Below are positions 25,125 to 40,100 of a DNA stretch of 64,000 nt, one piece after another. The notes beneath the pieces are model-generated. The model saw nothing but the letters and a program-made list of their open reading frames with translations. It ran no database searches and was not told where the DNA came from. Origin of the DNA: Lycorma delicatula (Eukaryota > Arthropoda > Insecta > Hemiptera > Fulgoridae); NCBI RefSeq assembly GCF_047948215.1, contig NC_134458.1:139112536-139176535 (forward strand), given 5' to 3'. Both the position numbers and the translations under genes were made by a program. How positions within the stretch are numbered: position 1 is the first letter of the stretch; each line of letters begins with the position of its first letter.

Positions 25125-28100
25125 AACTGTGAAGCTGATGGTGGTTTTTTTGGGGTCTGGGGGATGGGAAACGCGAAGATATGTCAAAATTTCCCAGAAG
25201 TTGAATCATGGTACCCATTACAATAGGTAGCTTTCTTATGAAATCTAATCTACCTAAAAGTATATTTTTTTACTTTCTACAGTAGTTTTTAAAATCTATT
25301 TTATTATTGATTAAAGTTTATTTATAAATCAACTTCATTTAAGAAAAGGGTTTCATTCAGTCTGAATATAGCTTTTTAATATACAACCAGCACTCTTCAG
25401 TGAATGGGTTCCAAAACTGAAGAGTTGATCAATTTTTGGATAGAATCAAATTAATAAATAAATAATATTTTTTTGATTTCTATAGAAATATTTACTTTTT
25501 AATATTGGTGTGAAATTAAAACAACTACTAATAACCCTAAATGAGAAACTAACTTAATTTTTTTTTTTAATTTTTTTATTTGCTTTAAAGGTTTATTTAA
25601 ATATTGTATTTTAATTTAAAATATGCAGAGGCCTTAAAAATACACTGTCCATATTAAATCTAACCATTAGAAGAAATACAAATGCAGGGTGAACTACTTA
25701 TTGATAACAACAAAAAGTGAATTTAAACAAACAATTAAACGTGAGCAAGCCACTGTTAGTGTGGGAATATGAACAAGGGTAAGTCTAAAAGTAAAGTGAA
25801 AGTTTAAAAAACTCTAATTTTTATTTATTATTACCCAAATAAAATATGCTTATTTTTCATAATAACACCTACTTCTATTCACTTAGTTCATCTTTTAACA
25901 AATGTTTGAATAAGTTACTGGAAAAACGTTTTGGTCTAGTGTAGCCAATTTTGCATCACTTTCATGACTTCTTCATTTGAATGAATGATTTCCTCTCACA
26001 GCTCTTCTTTAAGTGGAACAAAAAGATGGAAATAACTTAAGGCCAGGTAAGAAATTATGGTGATCCAACAGATCAAAACAGATATTTTAGACTAACTATT
26101 ATTTTGTTGGTCATATGATGTTGAAAGTTTACTATATCTTTTGGAGTAGATCTTTGCTTTCAGTGATTGCAACAACTCATAACAGTTTTCACAATTCACA
26201 ATTTCATCTTAAGACGTGAAGTGAATAAAAATTAAAATTTCATATCCCAGAATCCTGTAAATTCCTTCCCAGAATCATGTAAGTTCCTTCATACAATTAT
26301 TTTGAATTTTTTGCAACAGGAGATAAGGATGTTTTTCCAGACTAAACTTTGTCACTTACTTTCAGGTTCAAATTGATGGACCCATGTCAACAGTTATTAT
26401 ACACTTCAGAAATTAGTGTCCTTTATCTTCATTATTTCAAAAGCTTCTGGAAAATTTTCATATGATTCTCTTTTTAGATATCTCTTAGTTAACATGAAAT
26501 CCAGTGAGCAGAGACTTTACAAAAGTTTAAAGAATGTATGATTGAAAACATCCACTTGTGGTTTATGTTAACCTCTCTTACAACTTATCAATAATTGTGA
26601 TTAAACGACATATGTTCACAAATTTACACTTCAATATTGATTCACAATTTACACTTTGTCATTACTGTTTGAAACAGGTCTACCTTTCTGTTGCTCACCA
26701 AAGAGAAAAACCCCTACTACCTTTTTTAAAGCAATCCGTTTGTAAATCTTGCTTCCACTCAAACTCTTGTAGATATCTACAAATAATCTCTTATTAGTTT
26801 CACCATCTCTTGACTTGAGAAAAGGTGCTCCACTGCTCAAATTTCTTCCATGGTGCAACCAGGTAAAGGAGCATTCATTTAAACAATATTTTCAATGGAA
26901 AAGTAAATGATAAGATTTATAGCAGAAGTGCTGTGAAAAATGTGATTGGGAAAGAAAAATCTCTTTTTACTCTTTGAATTTCCTTTGTATTAGTTTTTAC
27001 CCTGTTTCCAGAAAATTTTTACAATTATTTTATTTTTTTGAAAATACTAAGAGCTACATATTATTGAGTGTAAATTTTTTAATGACTATTAAAAAGATAA
27101 CTTCAAATTGTCTGCCCAGTATTTTTTATTTTTTAAAGTTTAATTATTTCCCACATTTTATTTCTATTTAAAATATGGATACACCTACAAAAATCCTGCC
27201 CTAATGAAAAGAGCCATTCAAAAGAAATGTGAAAGTAAAAAACCTGCATCTTGATTAAAATAAGAAGAGGAATTAAAGAAACAACAAAAAAAGTGATTTG
27301 AGTCTGAGCTAAGAAACTCTGATATGTGAAATCCATATTATTTATTCAAAGTTTTTCAACCAATGTTATGTTATTTTTACACAAAAAAGCTTTAAATGTA
27401 AGAATAAAATAAGATCAAATAGTAAGCAATGATGATGAAAAAAGAAATTTAGATCTTAAATTTTCTGAACAGAAATTGTAAATTTTTCATTTAAAAGAAT
27501 TTTTCCTACAATTTTTCAGAAAAAACTTTCAAATACAGTCAATAGAGGAACTTAGACTATAAAATAAATAATCATCAAGGTCTGTCAGTTTGAAGAAGAG
27601 TAACTTTCTTGAACACATAAAAAAAAAGTTGTATGTATATAAAATACATGTGACAGGGAATTACTCTGGACTTTCTTGGGAATAATAAGTAAAAAGGCTG
27701 GGTCCCTTTAGTTGAAACAAAATAACCTTTTTGATCCTCTTCAATTATCTTTCTTCCACTTTGAATCACTGTTAAAAAAAATTAAAATTCATAATTCAAC
27801 TCAATTAGGCAATACAGTATAATTACCTAAGCTTCCTACCCAACATTTTGCTGCTTCAAAATCAGGAGTGTGAAGTTCAAATTCTTGTGTTTCTGGTATA
27901 TATGTGGCAACTGTTCTCATTCCTTTTACATTTGTTCCATGAGAAATTTCAGTCAATGCAAAACATCCAGCTATCTAAAATAATAATGAATAATAAATAA
28001 AATTAATATCTTATAATAATCACTGACAATAAAATTTTCCCACTAATAATCTAACTTTGAAAATCACTGATGCGAGAAAAATCCTTTTCTTGTTCAAATA

Positions 28101-31100
28101 ATTATAAAATTATACAAACAGGTCTATTATTTCAATTCATTCTAAATAATAATTCAATTGAAAAAAAATGTATTATTAAAGATTAGATCGTAATTCAGTC
28201 ATTTATTCATGAAGGTCAGATGTAAAAAAACCAATAAATTAAAAATTAAAATTATGAGAAAAAATTTTCACATGTGAAATAAGTCTATGAAAAAAATAAT
28301 AGTTTATACGATGAATATGTAAGAACGTATAGTTATATACTATTCATGTATTGTATAGATATAGATAGATAGAGATAAATCTTTTTTACTTTACTGTTAT
28401 GTAAAGTTGTTTTTAACACTTATTTTAGATTTTTAATAAATAACATGTTTGCTTTTCTGCATTTTTATATAGAATATTTTAATATTGTATATAATAAAAA
28501 TAAATTTAGTAAATTATGTTCAAGCTTAACTTTTGGCGTGAAATGTTTTAAGTACTTTATAGTACTTTTAACATTCAGTAGCATTTGGAGAATTTCAGTT
28601 TTCAAAAAAGGAAAACTATGTGTAGAAACTAGATCTTTAAGATTACAACATATAAGGATCAACTATATGTTATTTATGTCCATAAAAATTGTGTTCACAA
28701 GAATTCATCAGTTCCCAAAAAAAATGTAGTTTAATATTCATTAAAATAACTCATTTTTTGACATAGCTCACAAATAACTAGCATCTCTCCATCAGCATTA
28801 CTAAGAATAGTGAGGGGAGTGAAGTAATTTCTGACTGGTAACATAATGCTTCATAAAGCTTGGCTCCAGCCTATTGAAATATTAAACCATAGATTTTAAC
28901 ATTTTAAATATTGTTTCTGTAGGATAAAGATTATTCTGAGCTGAATTTTGTGGTGTGGTGTTTTAGACAGTGAAATTCAAATAAAAAAGAAAAGGGATCA
29001 GAAAGTTATAACATTATTATATAATTAATATTGCTTTTGTGTTAAACTAAAGCCACTGATTTTGATATCCACATATGACAGCAAAAGGAGGGATTTGTAT
29101 GTTACTTATCTATAGTTTACAAACCATTAAGGAATTAGCTGAGTTAAAGTACAGGGAAGAGAGATAATGTATTTTATTCCAATGCAGTGAGGGATGTGAG
29201 AGTAATTGAAGGAGATTATGCAGAAATGTGAGATGTACTTAAGGAGACAGGATCAAATGAAAATGTGATTTTAATTAGGCATTCCAATAGGAGAGTAGAA
29301 GAGTTAGGAAATACTTGATGAAATAGGTTTTGAGGGAAATCTTGAGAAGGAAAAATACTCTAAAAATGAAGTTATTAATGATGAGGACAACATTTATTTA
29401 GATGGTTGATAATTTAATTATAATTTTAAATGAAAGAAGTAAAGGAAGCACAGTTGTGAAATTTCAATACATAGGGAATGGATTCTGTAGATTTTGATGA
29501 GTGAATTAGATACAGTAAGTATGGTAGATGATTTTAAGATAACACTAATACATTTTTCAGATCATATGCTGTTAAAATTGTTAGTTAATAAATGTGGGAC
29601 TAAATATCTTTAATTAAATTTGTAAAAGACACAGCTGATTGTGATAGCCAACCCATCCTTCAGTTTCTAGGCCTATGGCCTTTATCTGCAGTCCTCAAAA
29701 TGCCCTGACTCAGCATTGCCAAGCTATTGATGTACCTTCCTTAACATCACTCTCCAGCCTCAACAGGAGAATAATGAAAGGCTGCTCTTCCTTTCACCAT
29801 CTTCAATGACTTTGTACACATATCTTACCAATTTTCATCAACTTTTCCATTAATTCTATTATCTCTTTTCAAATTCATTATACAACTAAAATTGCCACAC
29901 TTCTTTCTCTGACATAATCCTTATATTTTAAACTCCATTTCAACATCTTTTCTTCTTTCTGTCTCTAAATACACTTGAATACCTCATATCTTTTTCTGTC
30001 ACACTACTTAAAATAAAACTTTCAGTTTCAATATCCTTTCTCCTTTGTCTATTCCAATAAAACTTTCAACACTATTCAATATTTTTTAACATTAGTATCC
30101 TTTATTTCGAAATAACTGTTCGCTTTTTTTTCAATTATGTTAACTACCCAATAATGCCACAATCAGATTATTGTCATTACTCTAATTTCAATTGAATAAC
30201 CGACAGAAAATGTTACATACTTTCATACGTGTTTATTAATTTGAATAACTGATGTAATTTGATTAAGAAAACAATAATATATACAACTAACTTAACAGAA
30301 AAATACTGTTTAATAGTCTTTTTGTTTTAATGGACAGTTTAAAATTATTTTCTCGCAAACGTTTTAATGTTAAAATATCGGCAGCTGCCACTTAATTTTC
30401 TTCAGTCCACTTGATACACACGTTAAACACACTCAAAAAACTTTCATGACCTACAGTATTAATGAATGGTGAAGGTATTATGTTTTTGCCATCATCATCA
30501 TCTTCGTACTGATTCGTCTTCAGTTATTTCCTGGTTGGTCATCAATTGATAATTTTCATCTTCAATTCTAGTCAGCCATTCATTAATGTCATCTTATGTC
30601 AGTCCTTCTGAGCTGTCCTGCACAGCTGGGCTAGTGACTCCCTAATGTCCTTTACTTTAGCACCAGGACTGAAATAACTACTTTCGGATGTCGTTGGTAT
30701 TTGCTCATTTTCCACTAGTTTTCTGCATTTTTTGTATAAATGTAATCCAGGATGAGTTGGCCACAAGTTTTTCCAACAGCACACTATTGTTTGGCAGGAA
30801 TCTTTTCCTACGCTTGTGCAAGATCAAACACGACATCTTTAAGATTTATTTCTTTTTGACATTTTAAAATGGGCATGTACTTGGTAATGTCTACTTTTCG
30901 ATTTACTCATCACACTATTCAATGCAATTTTTGTAATTTGTTTTAACTATCTGGACTATATTCTGATCCATCGGCTGAATGATAGCTGTAACATTTCGTG
31001 GAAGAAATAAGAGACCCTATCTTTACTTTCTAAGTCTTTCTCATTTGGGCACCCATACAATTGTCTAAAAGTAACAGTGCTTTTCCTGGTAAATGTCTTT

Positions 31101-34100
31101 GTTTAAGGAATTTTTTTAGTGATGATACGAACTGCTTAACAAACCATTCAAATGCTCAGCTTTGATTTTTGTATTTTACAGAAAGCCTTATGCTTTTAAA
31201 AGCCCTAGGATTTTTGGACTTGCCTATAACAAGCAATTCAAGTTTATGGATACCACTTGCATTTGAACAAGACATAAACGTAATTCTGTTTTTTTTATAT
31301 TTTGCAACATGGAGCACTCTTTTCAGCTAATGGATTCAATGTTTTTTTTGCAGCAACCTCCAAAATAAACTACTTTAATCAGCATTATAAACCTGGTCAA
31401 GACCAAGGCCCAACTCTTGGACTGTCTTTATAAATTTTTCTTTATATGGCTCAACGCAGTAAAAATCACAAGAAAGTTATGTGTTATGTTTTAGTGGTTT
31501 CGACATCTTCAAAACTAAAAAAAATTAAGTTCAGATACTGTTTAAGATACAGAAAACTGGAAACGTTAAAATGAATATGACAACTAAACCCAGCACACAA
31601 TCATGTGATACTGAGACATGTAGTAAGATACTGTACGAAATTTAATGTCATCTGTCGACCCAAGCACTGTTCAAGTCGCCACCCAGCAGCACCACATGCT
31701 CAACTGCAGACACAGCTAATGATGTTGTCAGCAACAACCAGAAGTACTGTGCTGTTATTTATTAGAGTATTCCATGTAATCTACTAACTTAAAACATCAT
31801 ATTCATCACTCAGCCATGACATCTCTGTGTTTTATCAGTTGTGATGACAAGCATAAAAGTTGGAAGTAAAAAAACAAAAAAAAAAATGCCATTACACGAA
31901 CTGCATCAGCAGTTAGACAAAAAGTGGTACTAACATGTTAACTGTACATTCTTAACAGAAGAAGAGTTATTAATCATAGTTAATATATTTAATGGTATTG
32001 TGTTTAGTAGGTATAATATATATACAGGTGTATCATGAAATTCTCCCTGGGCTTTCATATTCTACTCTTGAAAATAATAGAAAAGTTCATATAAACACAT
32101 GTCCTAAAATGCTTTATTTACAAATTATGGGTAGTGAAGAACTTCACCCAGTTTTCAGCTATCCCTATGAAAGGAGGCCATACTGACATTTTAAGGAGCT
32201 GAATTAGTGATTTCTTATGGTTTTTTATAATAAAAATAGGTCTCAAAACCATATCTGCCATAGCTTTCAAGAAATCTAAGTGAAAAATCAATAAATTAGG
32301 ATAAATACCCTGTTTTTTATGTTTGACAAACAATAACTTTGTTAAATAGGTAATAAACACATAAAGCTTTTAAACAAAACAGATAAAGAATTTAATTCTA
32401 AACAAAACTACACTATTATTTATAGACTAAAATAAGTAATGGGACCTCTTTTAAGTTGAACACGCTGTATTTATTATATATTGGTGAAAAATACTCCTCA
32501 GTTCTATGTAATTCTTTTATGTAATCAACTTTTCAAATGTCATCACACTAGAAACTGAATAATGAATATTACTTACAGTCAAGGAAAGTAATTTTGATTG
32601 GTATAATGTGTTTTCCTCAGATGCTTTATAAGCATCAGAGTCATAAGACTGAGACAGAATATAAAACAACAAATCAATATAATCCTTTTTGTGGGAAACA
32701 ATGCATTGTATGCATTGTTTTTACTCAGTAGGTAAAACATGCTCTGCATCAATATAAAAATAACACAATAATATGTATCTTTTTATATAATGCACACTTT
32801 ACATTAGTAAAAAGAAAAAATTAATAAAAACTTATGAAATAGCAACTTGTTCTGCAATGCTTAAGGAACTTGATTCAAATCTTCTTAACCATACATTTAT
32901 TTTTTAAACAGATTTGAATCCATATTACCAATGGGATTATTGGTGTTCTCTGAACTCCAGCAAATCCAATTCTCAAGAATGGACTGTAGCAGCCATCCCT
33001 TCAATCAGATAAAAACAATTTCTGAACTGTAACTGGGCTAATAGTTATCTAAAAAAATATGTTCAGACATTTTTAACATTGTTAGAAAATTATTTAAGTG
33101 AAGATTTTACACTAAAGTAAATAATTACTTATCATTTTACTTCTGTTTCTTTGTTCTAAATATCTCATAAAAATTAAATATACTACTAATTAAATGTTAT
33201 TTAACCTGACCTGTAATTATACAAGAATATAGTGGACAATCGTGTTCTTATAACTTCTTTACTCAAGCAAAGCTCAGGTAGTTTTAATAAAATGTGACAT
33301 AAATCTGCTGTAAGATTTTAATTTCATTCACAATTTGTTTTTATATTTTATCAATAGATTTTTTAAATGGATAAGAAATAATGATAACTTTTGGACTTCA
33401 AGCAATCCAAAATAAATGAATTAAAACAATCGTTTCTGTTACTTTTTTATGATCTAAACTATCAAATAAAATTAAATTTAAAAAAATGTATGAAATTATT
33501 ATTATTGTTTAAAAGACAAATAAAAAATTCAATTTATATTAAAGTGTCTTATACTGACAACTCATAACTTTCTTCAGTGACAGTGCTTCACTTTGTACTA
33601 CTGTTCTAGTTGAGGTAATTGCTTGTATTAATTTTGGGTTAAAAAGATACATGTTTAGGATATGTATGAATTAGAAAAACTGCCAGTAGAAACTTCAGCT
33701 CTAACTCCAGTGCAAAGCAGCAGTATTAGTGCGATAAGAAAAAAAATATAAAGAACGAACAGTTTTAACATTAGCAGAAAGTATGTTAAATATAAATTTG
33801 TTTTAGTTTATCATTACAAACATGAATAGTTTTGCATAATCTTCACCACTGACCATCAAGAAAAAATCATATACAGAAACAAACATTAGATTTAACAGGA
33901 AGTATTTTGATGGCTTTCAGAAGGCAAAATTTCAAAACTCCTTCCTGCTTTTAATTAATAAATTAAAAACTAAATATAATATATTACCTGAGAATCTGGC
34001 TTTGCTGCTTCTTCATACAAATAAAAATGTTGCTTTGTACCAAGACTTAATATAGTGCTTTGAAACATTCCAAAAGTCAAACTGAATTTGATTGCAGTTG

Positions 34101-37100
34101 ATGGACAGTACATAAATATTGCAGTGGAAAATGCAGATACCTGAAAAGAAAATGAATTTTAAAAGCATTAAATATTTATGTATGTATTCTAGCAAACTGT
34201 AGCCTAGTAGTAGGATATAATTGGTAACATATAGAATGAGCCGGCCTCCGTGGCGCGAGTGGTAGCGTCTCGGCCTTTCACCCGGAGGTCCCAGGTTCGA
34301 ATCCCGGTCAGGCATGGCATTTTTCACACACGCTACAAATCATTCATCTCTCATCCTCTGTACAGTAATGCTTAACTGCGGCCCCGGAGGTTTAAAAAAA
34401 AAAAAAAAAAAAAAAAACAGAATGAATCAGTGACTGAGGTTGTAAACAAGTCTCTCTTTTTAAAAAGTGTTCAAGAATGTCTTAAATCCAAAATTTCCAA
34501 ATTCGTATGTTTTGAAGAAGGAGGAATTTTTGTGAAAGAGCTTAATGTAGAGAAAAAAGAAAAATAATATTTGTATATAAAAAAAATTACAAAGTTTTGA
34601 AAGTATATACATAGAAAAGTTTGCAATGTGCACACTGTAACTGAGCAAATTCAGTATTTTTTTCATAACCCTTTTTTTGTAATGAGATAAGATTTTATAA
34701 TATAACCTATTTTTGTACACTAAAACCGTTCCTGTATTATTCTTGAATGTAACTGATATAAAACAAAGCTTTACATAAAACAGAAAAATACGAAAATGAT
34801 GTAAATTATTTTCTATACTGTAATAAACATTGAAGACTATATTCAGAAACAAATTAATGAACTGCACTAGACATAGAATGTGTTGTTGGTACTTGTCTAC
34901 ACAAACACAATAGTAGTTGTTTCTTAATAAAACTTTTGTGTTTTGTGTCACTGATCAGATCACTGTTTTCTTATAGTTTACATTGAACCTTCTATGCAAA
35001 TGCTGTAACAGTTTCTTCTTTATTTCTGGAGTAGCGCACCTATCTACTGCTTTTGAGATCTACTTAATGTGTAAATATTTTACTAAACTGTAAAACAGAA
35101 TTAAAATAATCCTAATGTGTGTAATGTTTGATGTAACCAATGCAGTTTCTTACTGCCAGACACCATCCTGCCTCTTCATACCAACTAATAAAGTTTTTTT
35201 TTCTATTTTCATGGTAAAATATATAGGAGATATATTAGATCCTCTCTTAAGAGTATAAGTTTCATATTATTAAAGGATATAAACTTTTTTGTTGACAGTT
35301 TATTTATATAAAGTGTCAAAAAAAGTGAATTTATATGAATTGTATCTATTTACATAGATGCAAAGATGTTGGAACTTCTAAAAAGCAGATGATATTCAGC
35401 TCTACATATGTCATAATACTAGACTGTATAATAAATATTACTAACTCTCAGAGAAAGTTATTCTGATTGGTGCATTGTATGCACCATTTCTCTGGATTAA
35501 ATTCAGTACTGTTTTTAATAGTTGTTTTCTACATTACTAATACTGAAATAAAAATACTCATGCCTTTTAATCTTCAAAATGCTGTTTCTTTTTAATAACT
35601 GCTGTAGTTGGATTTATTTTATTTCTGATTGAATTGTAAGATTAGACATAATATTTTATGTCTAGAACAAGCTGAAATAAAAACAAGACATCTAACACAA
35701 ATTAATAACACCTATTTCTTTAACTGTATTTTTTACATTTACTATTAAATGTAAGTTTATATTAGCTATTATAACAAAGAATAAAAATACATTTAATTAG
35801 GAACTGGTTAATCTCTTTACTTCCTTTGCATTTTCATATGCAATTTATACAATGCTACTTTGATGATGTAAATAATTTAGTAATTAAATTTATAAAAAAC
35901 TCTGTCTTATTATTACATAATAAATAATATTACATAAAACTACTAATTATGTACTCACCTTTCTACGATCCTCAAGAACAGACTCAAGAGAAACTAAGTC
36001 CCACTGTTTGAGACGGTACATTCTAGCAACAGCTATTCTTCGTTGTTCTGGTAAACTTGGAGTTATTACAGAATGTTGGAATAAAGGATCACATTCCATT
36101 CTATGCCATATATCCATCTATAATATATTAGAATAATAAAACACTTATGTAAATTTATACATATAAATATAATATTTATTATATATATATATATATATTA
36201 CAAAATATAAACTTATTCAGCCATTCCACAAGTACAGAAATATAACACTCTTACCTTACTTTTCTCTTTCCATCAAAGCACTTTCGGCCTAAATCCATCT
36301 TCAGTAATGTTTTTAATTTTTTTTTTCTCTTTTCACATTTACATTTTTGACAAGTTAAAATTTTTAGAACAAATATTTGTTCAGTTGATAAATTTTTTTT
36401 AAATTTTAAAACAATATTTAAACATTTCCTTAACATTTTATCTAATGTTAATACAGTACTGTATTGATTAACTGATTTATTTATTTAAAATTTCTTGTCA
36501 ACGTATTACCAACTAAAATAATGTTTATAAGAATGTCCCTATCAAATTCTGTCTGCAGATTCATTAGGCTAAATTTACAATTAAATTTATATATGTAAAA
36601 TCTTTCTAAAATTTCTAATTTTTATTATTACTTTTGTGTTCAATGTTTACTTTTTCAATCATTTCTAAATTATTTTCTAAACTAGTTATATTATGTTTGT
36701 TAATTATTAAATGGTCTGCAACATTTGAGAAACCTATTTTTTTATTTTTAAATGACCTGAAATGTCATTAAATCTATTTTTAAATAATCTATTTGTTTTT
36801 TCAATATATAGTTTTTCACAATTATTGCATTTTATTTTATAAATACCAGAAGAATCGTATTTATTTTTTACTCTTTTATTATTATAATATTTTAAATGTT
36901 TTATTATATGATTATCAGGTTTATAAGCAGGTCTATATTTTTTATCATTACAAGCATTAAGTTTTCTATAATTATATTTGTGTAGGAGTAGTTTATTTAA
37001 ATATTTTCGTTGTTTTTCGTTATTTTCATTTTCCCATATGGGTTTTAATGTACTGATGTTTATTTTACTGAAGTATTTGCAATTATATTTTTTATATGTA

Positions 37101-40100
37101 TTATCAATCAGTGAGGTATCATATCCATTTTTATAGCTACATTCTTAATATTATTTATTTCATTATACAATTCTTGTTTATCGTTTGTGTATTTTATTGC
37201 TCTATTTATCATGTTTTTAAAAATATTAATTTTTTGAGTTGGAATTTTTATTTATAATAATTTTGTTTGAGGTAGGTTTTTTATGTTCTATTTCATATGT
37301 AAATTTCAATGCTTCATGAAAAGAATTTAATTTATTTAAAATTATTTTGTATTCATTATTTATACTTGGTTCATATATAACTAAAAGACCATCTACATAT
37401 CTGATCAATAATAAAATTTTATGCACATAATTTATTTCTGTACTTGTGGAGTTTCTGAATAAGTTTATATTTTGTAATTAGCTAGAATTCATGTACAGAG
37501 GAAATATGGACTACAAAAAATCTAATTTAAATAAATTATACATATATATATATATAAATACTCAGATCTAGAATCAATTTACAAATGAGTATAATGTAAA
37601 AAAATGGGTACGACTTGGTTAACAAATTAAATAATTTAACAATAAGTGAAAATACTAAAATGATAAGTTATGAAATAACCACCAACATGTATCCTAATAT
37701 CCCTATAAATCAAACTATTTGTATAATACAAAATAAACTGAATAATAACAATGAAGACCCAAAATTTATTGATAATATTATAACCATCATTAGGAATATA
37801 CGTCAACAAAATTATTTCAAGTTTAATATCATATTTTACACAAAAGAGAATACTATACCAATGGGATTTCCTTTATCAGCAGTTATGTCCAAAATTTATT
37901 TACAAGAATTCAAAAATAAAATAGTTTATGGTATTACCCACATCATACACAAAGTTCAATTATGGGTTCATTACATTGATGATATTTTGGTAATCTTCTT
38001 ATAATCATAATTTTGAAAAATCTTATTCATTTGATAATTTAAAATTTATGTTAAAAACAGATAAATGCAGAAAAATAAGGTTTTTAGATGTTAACATAGA
38101 AATTAATAAAATTATAAAGTCTGTATATCGGAAACCAACATCAAGTAAAATAACTATTAACAGAAGATCGAATCATCCTTGGGCACACAAAATTAATATA
38201 TTTGCAAACATGTTGAATAGAGCAATACATTATACACAGAATAATAAGGAAAAATTAGATGGAGAAATAGATATTATAAAAAAATATTGCAGTAAAAAAT
38301 GGATACAGCACCTCATTAATTGATATTTATAAAAAACATAATTTGAAATCTAGTAATGCAACAACATTAAAACCAATAATAATCGTGGTAATGACAATAT
38401 TTATAAAAAATATTCCTATACTAATAATATTACTGAAAATTTGTTTAATGTTTATAAAGGAAAATATAAACATAAACCAAAAATAAAAATAAAATAAAAT
38501 AATATAAATATACAACCACATACACAAAATAATACAATAAAACATATTAAATTATATGTTATTATTATTATATGTAAATAATACATATACATAAAATAAT
38601 ATAAATCATACAACCATATAAACATCTGAAATTCCATAATGACGGTAATGATCCTAATGACTTGTGTGGTGTCTATAAAATAACATGTAATGATTGTAAT
38701 AAAATTTATATTTACAAAACTAGAAGATCATTTAGGGCAAGATTTGCAGAACACTTTAGATCTAATAAAAACAATAAGTTGGGTTTCTCTAATCTTGCTG
38801 ACCATTTAATACTTAACAAACATTCCATCACCGAATTGATACAAATTTAAAAATAATTGAAATTACACAAGAATGTGGTAATAACAATAAAAAATTAGAC
38901 ATTTAGAAAAATACTATTATATAAATATAGACAAAATTTCAACTTGATTAATATACAGATAGAGTTTGATAATGATTTTCTTACCAAAATTGCTATAGAT
39001 AGCAGCACATTTGTATAAATTATTAAGTAAAATTCATGTAGTATTAGTACAGTACTACAGTACTGTACGTGTGGCTGGCCACAAGCAATATTTTTATTTT
39101 TATTTTAGTTTAACTTTTGACTATATACTTAATATATGTGATAATTTTTAATGTTTAAATTATAATGTGTAATTTTTTTTTTTAAATTTGATTAACTAAT
39201 GATGAGGGAAACCCTCGAAAGCGCTTTTAATGTAAAAATTGGAGAAGTAATATTATTAGATTCTGTACTGTAGGTGGAAAGCTAAGTTTTACTTTTGTCT
39301 TTGATATATATATATCAAAGATATATATATATATATGTGTGTGTATATATCGGAGAGAGAATTTTATTAAACACATTGCATGTTTCCATGTATTGCAATT
39401 AATAATTTCCAACAAAACCCAGCAAGCTCAATGTAAACTTATCAATTTTCATAATAGGTACTTTTTAAATACATTCATTTTTAAATTCAATTAAAACTGA
39501 TAATTGATCATGATCATAAGAATTGACCATGACAACTATCAATTCTAACTGATGCCAAAGCTCTGAGATAGTAACTAATGATGAATCAATAAATTTTAAA
39601 AACTCTCATTATGATGTAAACTGATAAGTCTATACTGAGCTTGCTATTAGTTTGGTAGGTTTATGGTTTTTTCTGTTGGTAATAATTAAATGGATACATC
39701 TATTTTTACATCCATATTAATAATACATTAATCTCTGAGTAATACAACAATTCACTAACTGTCACGATACCTTTCAATCTTTAGATCACATTCAGTATTG
39801 CTTTTAATAGTTTACTATATGATTAATACAGAAATAAAAATAATCATGCCTTTAATCTTTAGACCATCTTCAGATTTTATTTTTAATTATAACTTGTTTT
39901 ATTATTAATAAATAACAATTATTGCGAAAAAAGAGGAGAAAAAATTATATCTGATCACTTCTACATCCTGAATCAATACCGTATTTATTTAAGGAATTTA
40001 CACTCTGTTTTGACCAACTTTTTTTTATCTAAAGTGCATGATTTATGTGAGGAAACAATTTTACGCAGGTTTATAATGAGACTAAAATGTGATGATCAGT

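Noticed and set aside
32610..32640. Hammerhead motif around GATGCTTTATAAGCATC
   Set aside because: The hairpin is palindromic but lacks CUGANGA and GAAA in the right places and has no stem I.
34240..34320. tRNA gene
   Set aside because: A and B boxes are present, but the cloverleaf is not preserved, the unit continues into a SINE body with poly(A), and further copies exist in the window.
34013..34327. Minus-strand frame reading [20 protein letters not shown]
   Set aside because: This is the antisense reading of a SINE2 head fused to ACOX3 exon antisense sequence; such PDRDSNLGP peptides are a known SINE artefact.
34460..34951. 163-codon minus-strand frame
   Set aside because: Composition is F/Y/N/I/K-rich from AT-rich DNA, it lies inside an ACOX3 intron, has no domain, and shows no splice or codon signal.
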